Assembly (NCBI GenBank): GCA_024762655.1
Contig: JANTHB010000024.1
Span: 1-42,253 of the forward strand
Reading direction: 5' to 3'
DNA from: Bacteroidales bacterium
GTDB lineage: Bacteria; Bacteroidota; Bacteroidia; Bacteroidales; VadinHA17
Length of the DNA: 42,253 bases
Shown: positions 39,549 through 42,253 of the stretch, piece after piece
Layout: each line of letters begins with the position of its first letter
Numbering within the stretch: position 1 is the stretch's first letter
Translations under genes and position numbers: made by a program
Notes under the pieces: generated by a model
What the model was told of the DNA's origin: nothing
The model's database searches: none
Seen by the model: the letters and a program-made list of their open reading frames with translations, nothing else

Positions 39549-41567
39549 ATGAAAAAAATATTGAAAACAGGTATTTTATTTTTTCTTATCGGGATACTTA
39601 CCCCTGCACTGCAGGCACAGGATATTCCTTTCCTGACCCGGCCCGAGACCGACCCGTGCAACAACATCCGGTTGTATCTGGAGGAAGCGGCGGCGCAGAT
39701 CACCGATCAGGACCTTGCCGGTATCCAGACTTTACACGACTGGCAAAAGATCAGGGAGGAGCGGTATAATGAGCTGGCAGAGATGCTCAGCCTGGAAGAT
39801 GTGCCGTGGAACAGGAAGAGGGAAAAACCCAAGGTGAAGATCACCGGCGTTCTCCATGAAAAAGGGTACCGCATCGAAAAGCTCTATTATGAGTCCCTCC
39901 CCTCGCTGTATGTCCCGGCCAACCTCTATATCCCTGATCATGCCCGGAAAAAAGCCACCCCTGCCATTTTATATGTCTGCGGACACGCGCCCACACAAAA
40001 GGTCCATTACCAGGCCCATGCCAGGAAATTTGCCCAACTGGGCTTCGTTTGTCTGATCATTGAGACCATACAATGGGGGGAGGTAAGGGGAGAGCACTGG
40101 GGCGCCTATGCCAGAGGGTGGTTCCATTGGTACAGCCGTGGATACGATCCTGCCGGCGTGGAGGTATGGAACGCCATGCGGGGGCTGGACCTCCTCGCGG
40201 CGAGGCCGGAGGTGAACCCGGAAAAAATGGGAGTGACCGGCATCTCGGGAGGAGGCTCCCAGAGCTGGTATATCGCTGCCCTCGACCCGCGGATCAAAGC
40301 AGCCGCCGCCGTATGCGGCGCCAGCACCCTCAAATCCCATATCCTCACACGTACCATCGACGGACATTGTGACTGTATGATGCCGGTAAATACCTACCGA
40401 AGGGATTTTAAAACCATAGGCGCCCTCATCGCTCCCAGACCTTTTCTTATCGCACAGGCCGACCGCGACGGTCTCAACACCATCGAATCGGTTCGTGAGC
40501 TCTACGGAGACATAAAAAAGATATATGATCTTTACGGGAAATGTGATCAGATCACCCTGGTGGAAACGCCGGGGGGCCATTCTTATCATCAAACTTCCAG
40601 GGAAAAAATATTTTCTTTCTTTATCAGGAACCTGATGGGAAAAGATATCCCTCCGGAAAAGGCAGGAGATATCGATATGTCCCCGGCAGAACAATTGTCA
40701 GAAGAAGCGTTGCGGGTATATGCGAACGGACCGCCGGAAGATGATCTCACCACAAAAATCCAGGATTTTTTCGTCAGGCTCCCTGCACCGCCCGTGATCT
40801 CCGATAAGGAAGAGCTGTTTTCCTTCAGGGATTCGGTGAAAAGATTTCTTGTGCGGGAGAGCTTCGGTGCTTTCCCTGAAGATCCGGTGCCATTTGACCC
40901 CGGACATATCTATCGTACGGCCGACGGGGCAAAATACGGCAGCGATATTTTCAGTTTCATTTCGGAAAAAGGATGGCGGATGAAGGTGGATATCCGTTGG
41001 AACGAAGACCCCAAGCGGGAAAATCCTTTATTGATCGTTCTGCGCAGTCCGGACGAAGATCGCTGGGCATCTGAAAGTTTTGTGAATGAAATACATCCCG
41101 GCAGTAATGTAGCCTACCTGGAGGTGCGGGGTGTGGGTGAGAATGGATGGGACCCCGGTCTGCAGTGGCATATACGCCGGGCCTCTGTCTGGACAGGAAG
41201 GACGGTTGCCTCCATGCAGGTCTATGATCTGTTGCGCTGCATGCAGTTTTGTCGTACCCTCCCGGGGGTGGATCAGAAAAAAATAAGCATCGCAGCCCGG
41301 GATGGTCTGGGAGCAGTGGCTTTATACGCCGCCCTCCTCGACAGGAATTGCCAAAAGGTCATCCTGAAAAACCCGCCCGCCACACAGGATACCCCGAGCC
41401 GTCCCGATGGCAGGGGAACCGCCCTGGAGATGCTTAATTGCCTGAGGGTGACCGATGTTTATCAGTTGCCCGCATTGATCTATCCGACAGAAACGGTGGT
41501 TACGGGAATACGCCCGGATACCTATCGCTGGTCGGAAGAGGTGTTGAAAAAGCTCGGGGGAAAATAA
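39549..41567 (+). CDS. Secreted two-domain alpha/beta hydrolase (acetyl xylan esterase-like)
   Basis: A signal peptide (ILKTGILFFLIGILTPALQAQ) leads to an AXE1/dienelactone-type hydrolase domain (about 60-365). The nucleophile is Ser233 in GVTGISGGGSQSW, the acid lies in AQADRDGLNT, and the histidine in GGHSYHQT. It probably removes acyl groups from glycans. The second half (about 390-672) resembles another alpha/beta-hydrolase domain, but its nucleophile elbow reads IAARDGLGAVALYAAL, with no serine, so it looks inactive. It starts 30 bp after the oxidoreductase stop and ends the operon. Its stop is 4 bp from the convergent tail-fibre gene, with no separate terminator. Confidence 0.75.
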   Translation: MKKILKTGILFFLIGILTPALQAQDIPFLTRPETDPCNNIRLYLEEAAAQITDQDLAGIQTLHDWQKIREERYNELAEMLSLEDVPWNRKREKPKVKITGVLHEKGYRIEKLYYESLPSLYVPANLYIPDHARKKATPAILYVCGHAPTQKVHYQAHARKFAQLGFVCLIIETIQWGEVRGEHWGAYARGWFHWYSRGYDPAGVEVWNAMRGLDLLAARPEVNPEKMGVTGISGGGSQSWYIAALDPRIKAAAAVCGASTLKSHILTRTIDGHCDCMMPVNTYRRDFKTIGALIAPRPFLIAQADRDGLNTIESVRELYGDIKKIYDLYGKCDQITLVETPGGHSYHQTSREKIFSFFIRNLMGKDIPPEKAGDIDMSPAEQLSEEALRVYANGPPEDDLTTKIQDFFVRLPAPPVISDKEELFSFRDSVKRFLVRESFGAFPEDPVPFDPGHIYRTADGAKYGSDIFSFISEKGWRMKVDIRWNEDPKRENPLLIVLRSPDEDRWASESFVNEIHPGSNVAYLEVRGVGENGWDPGLQWHIRRASVWTGRTVASMQVYDLLRCMQFCRTLPGVDQKKISIAARDGLGAVALYAALLDRNCQKVILKNPPATQDTPSRPDGRGTALEMLNCLRVTDVYQLPALIYPTETVVTGIRPDTYRWSEEVLKKLGGK

Positions 41568-41571
41568 TCAA

Positions 41572-42253
41572 CTACTTGTTCTTCAACGCATCAATCTGTT
41601 GTTGCAGCAATTTGTTCTGCTCTTTCAGCGCTTCGATCTCGGCCTGCTGCTCCTGGACGGCCTTGACAAGCGGCACCACGAATTCGGCATAACGCAGGTT
41701 GTAATAGTCGTGCTCGTTTTTTGGCGGATCGATGCCGCTGAAATCAAATCCGATCTCCTGGGCCGCCTTTTCCACCTCCTGGGCAATGAAGCCGGTCTCG
41801 GTCATCTGCTCCCGCTTCAGCTCTTTTTCCCTGTCACGCCGGCTGTCCGGGACCTGCAGGAAGCTGTTCAGCTTGTCCAGGTCGAGATGGTACATCACCG
41901 GCCGCAGCTTCATGATAAAGGCCAGTCCCGGCACCCCCGCCTTGATCTCGGTCTTGAACCGTCCGTCGGAGAGATTGGACCAGCCGGTATAGCCTCCGAT
42001 ACTGGTAACATCCCTGTTGCCAATTCGAACCTGATTGGAAGCCGTTACTAGGGTAAAATAACCTATGGCAGTACTGTTTATAATCCCTTGATCAGATGAA
42101 GAAGAGACATCTGCAAAACAACCAACTGCCGTATTTGCTGTTCCTGTTTTTAGAATGTATAAAGCATCATTTCCTACAGCCGTATTAAAGCCTGCTTCCT
42201 TATTTAGGTCACCATAATCAAACATCGCGTCATTTCCTATAGCTACATTACCA
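41572..42253 (-). CDS. Tail-fibre-like protein with S74 chaperone domain, 5' end missing
   Basis: The frame is open to the right edge, so the N-terminus lies outside; an internal ATG at 42225 falls within repeats and is not a start. The visible N-terminal part has beta-helix-type repeats, VAIGNDAMF, TAVGNDALY, TAVGCF and TAIGYF, as in trimeric adhesin heads and tail fibres. A C-terminal peptidase S74 (chaperone of endosialidase) domain follows: NLSDGRFKTEIK, ETGFIAQEVEKAAQEIG, YNLRYAEFVVPLVKAVQEQ. The last 30 residues form a coiled coil (QQAEIEALKEQNKLLQQQID). The domain drives trimer folding and self-cleaves. Such proteins occur in phage tails and as Bacteroidota surface proteins; no other phage genes are visible. 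Confidence 0.82.
   Translation of the reverse strand, partial: GNVAIGNDAMFDYGDLNKEAGFNTAVGNDALYILKTGTANTAVGCFADVSSSSDQGIINSTAIGYFTLVTASNQVRIGNRDVTSIGGYTGWSNLSDGRFKTEIKAGVPGLAFIMKLRPVMYHLDLDKLNSFLQVPDSRRDREKELKREQMTETGFIAQEVEKAAQEIGFDFSGIDPPKNEHDYYNLRYAEFVVPLVKAVQEQQAEIEALKEQNKLLQQQIDALKNK

Noticed and set aside
41572-42253. Prophage at the right edge
   Set aside because: Only one tail-fibre-like gene is visible; no integrase, terminase, capsid or attachment site is in the window.

Overview
The window looks like chromosomal DNA from an anaerobic or facultative Bacteroidota, probably in or near Bacteroidales/Marinilabiliales. The signs are a type III glutamine synthetase, a TPR-PD40-OmpA protein of the PorE type, paired TlpA-like lipoproteins, secreted S9 peptidase and sugar-isomerase lipoproteins, a DUF2851 protein, and genes without Shine-Dalgarno sequences. 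Several genes are preceded by a TAnnTTTG -7 box, the Bacteroidota housekeeping promoter signature. No rRNA, tRNA, CRISPR array, insertion sequence or integrase was seen. The names below rest on motif reading by eye; no searches were run.

Layout. Bases 1-35,400 are mostly a minus-strand housekeeping region. In order they hold: an arginine deiminase cut by the left edge (+); sucC (-); a TrmH-type RNA methyltransferase (+); an OmpA/TPR lipoprotein (-); a prolyl oligopeptidase and deoxynucleoside kinase pair (-); a small membrane protein (-); rpsO-pnp with an attenuator between them (-); a two-TM potassium channel with an RCK domain (-); and a long minus-strand run of porE-like, purM, prfA, a sugar isomerase-like lipoprotein, pyrF and DUF2851. 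Then come glnN (GSIII), a carboxypeptidase-regulatory-domain protein, a divergent membrane pyrophosphatase (+), a TlpA-TlpA-lpxH operon, a flavin reductase, and malY-like/carA overlapping by 4 bp.

Bases 33,470-41,567 hold a small carbohydrate-processing locus. A secreted NodB-fold (deacetylase-like) protein (-) diverges from a three-gene plus-strand operon: GH20 hexosaminidase, twin-arginine-signal Gfo/Idh/MocA oxidoreductase, and a secreted two-domain alpha/beta hydrolase. It has no SusC/SusD pair, transporter or regulator. The right edge cuts a tail-fibre-like protein with a C-terminal S74 intramolecular chaperone domain (-).

The most unusual material is outside the genes. Between the potassium channel and DUF2851 lies an octanucleotide satellite of about 20 units with an exact 32-bp higher-order repeat. 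The 563-bp gap upstream of malY-carA is a mosaic of different short-period arrays (7, 7, 10, 7, 8, 9, 7 bp), including a 109-bp foldback made of CTTTGCG-type decamers. Among the proteins, the membrane pyrophosphatase stands out: it keeps the acidic catalytic residues but has a divergent signature and the lysine linked to K+ independence.
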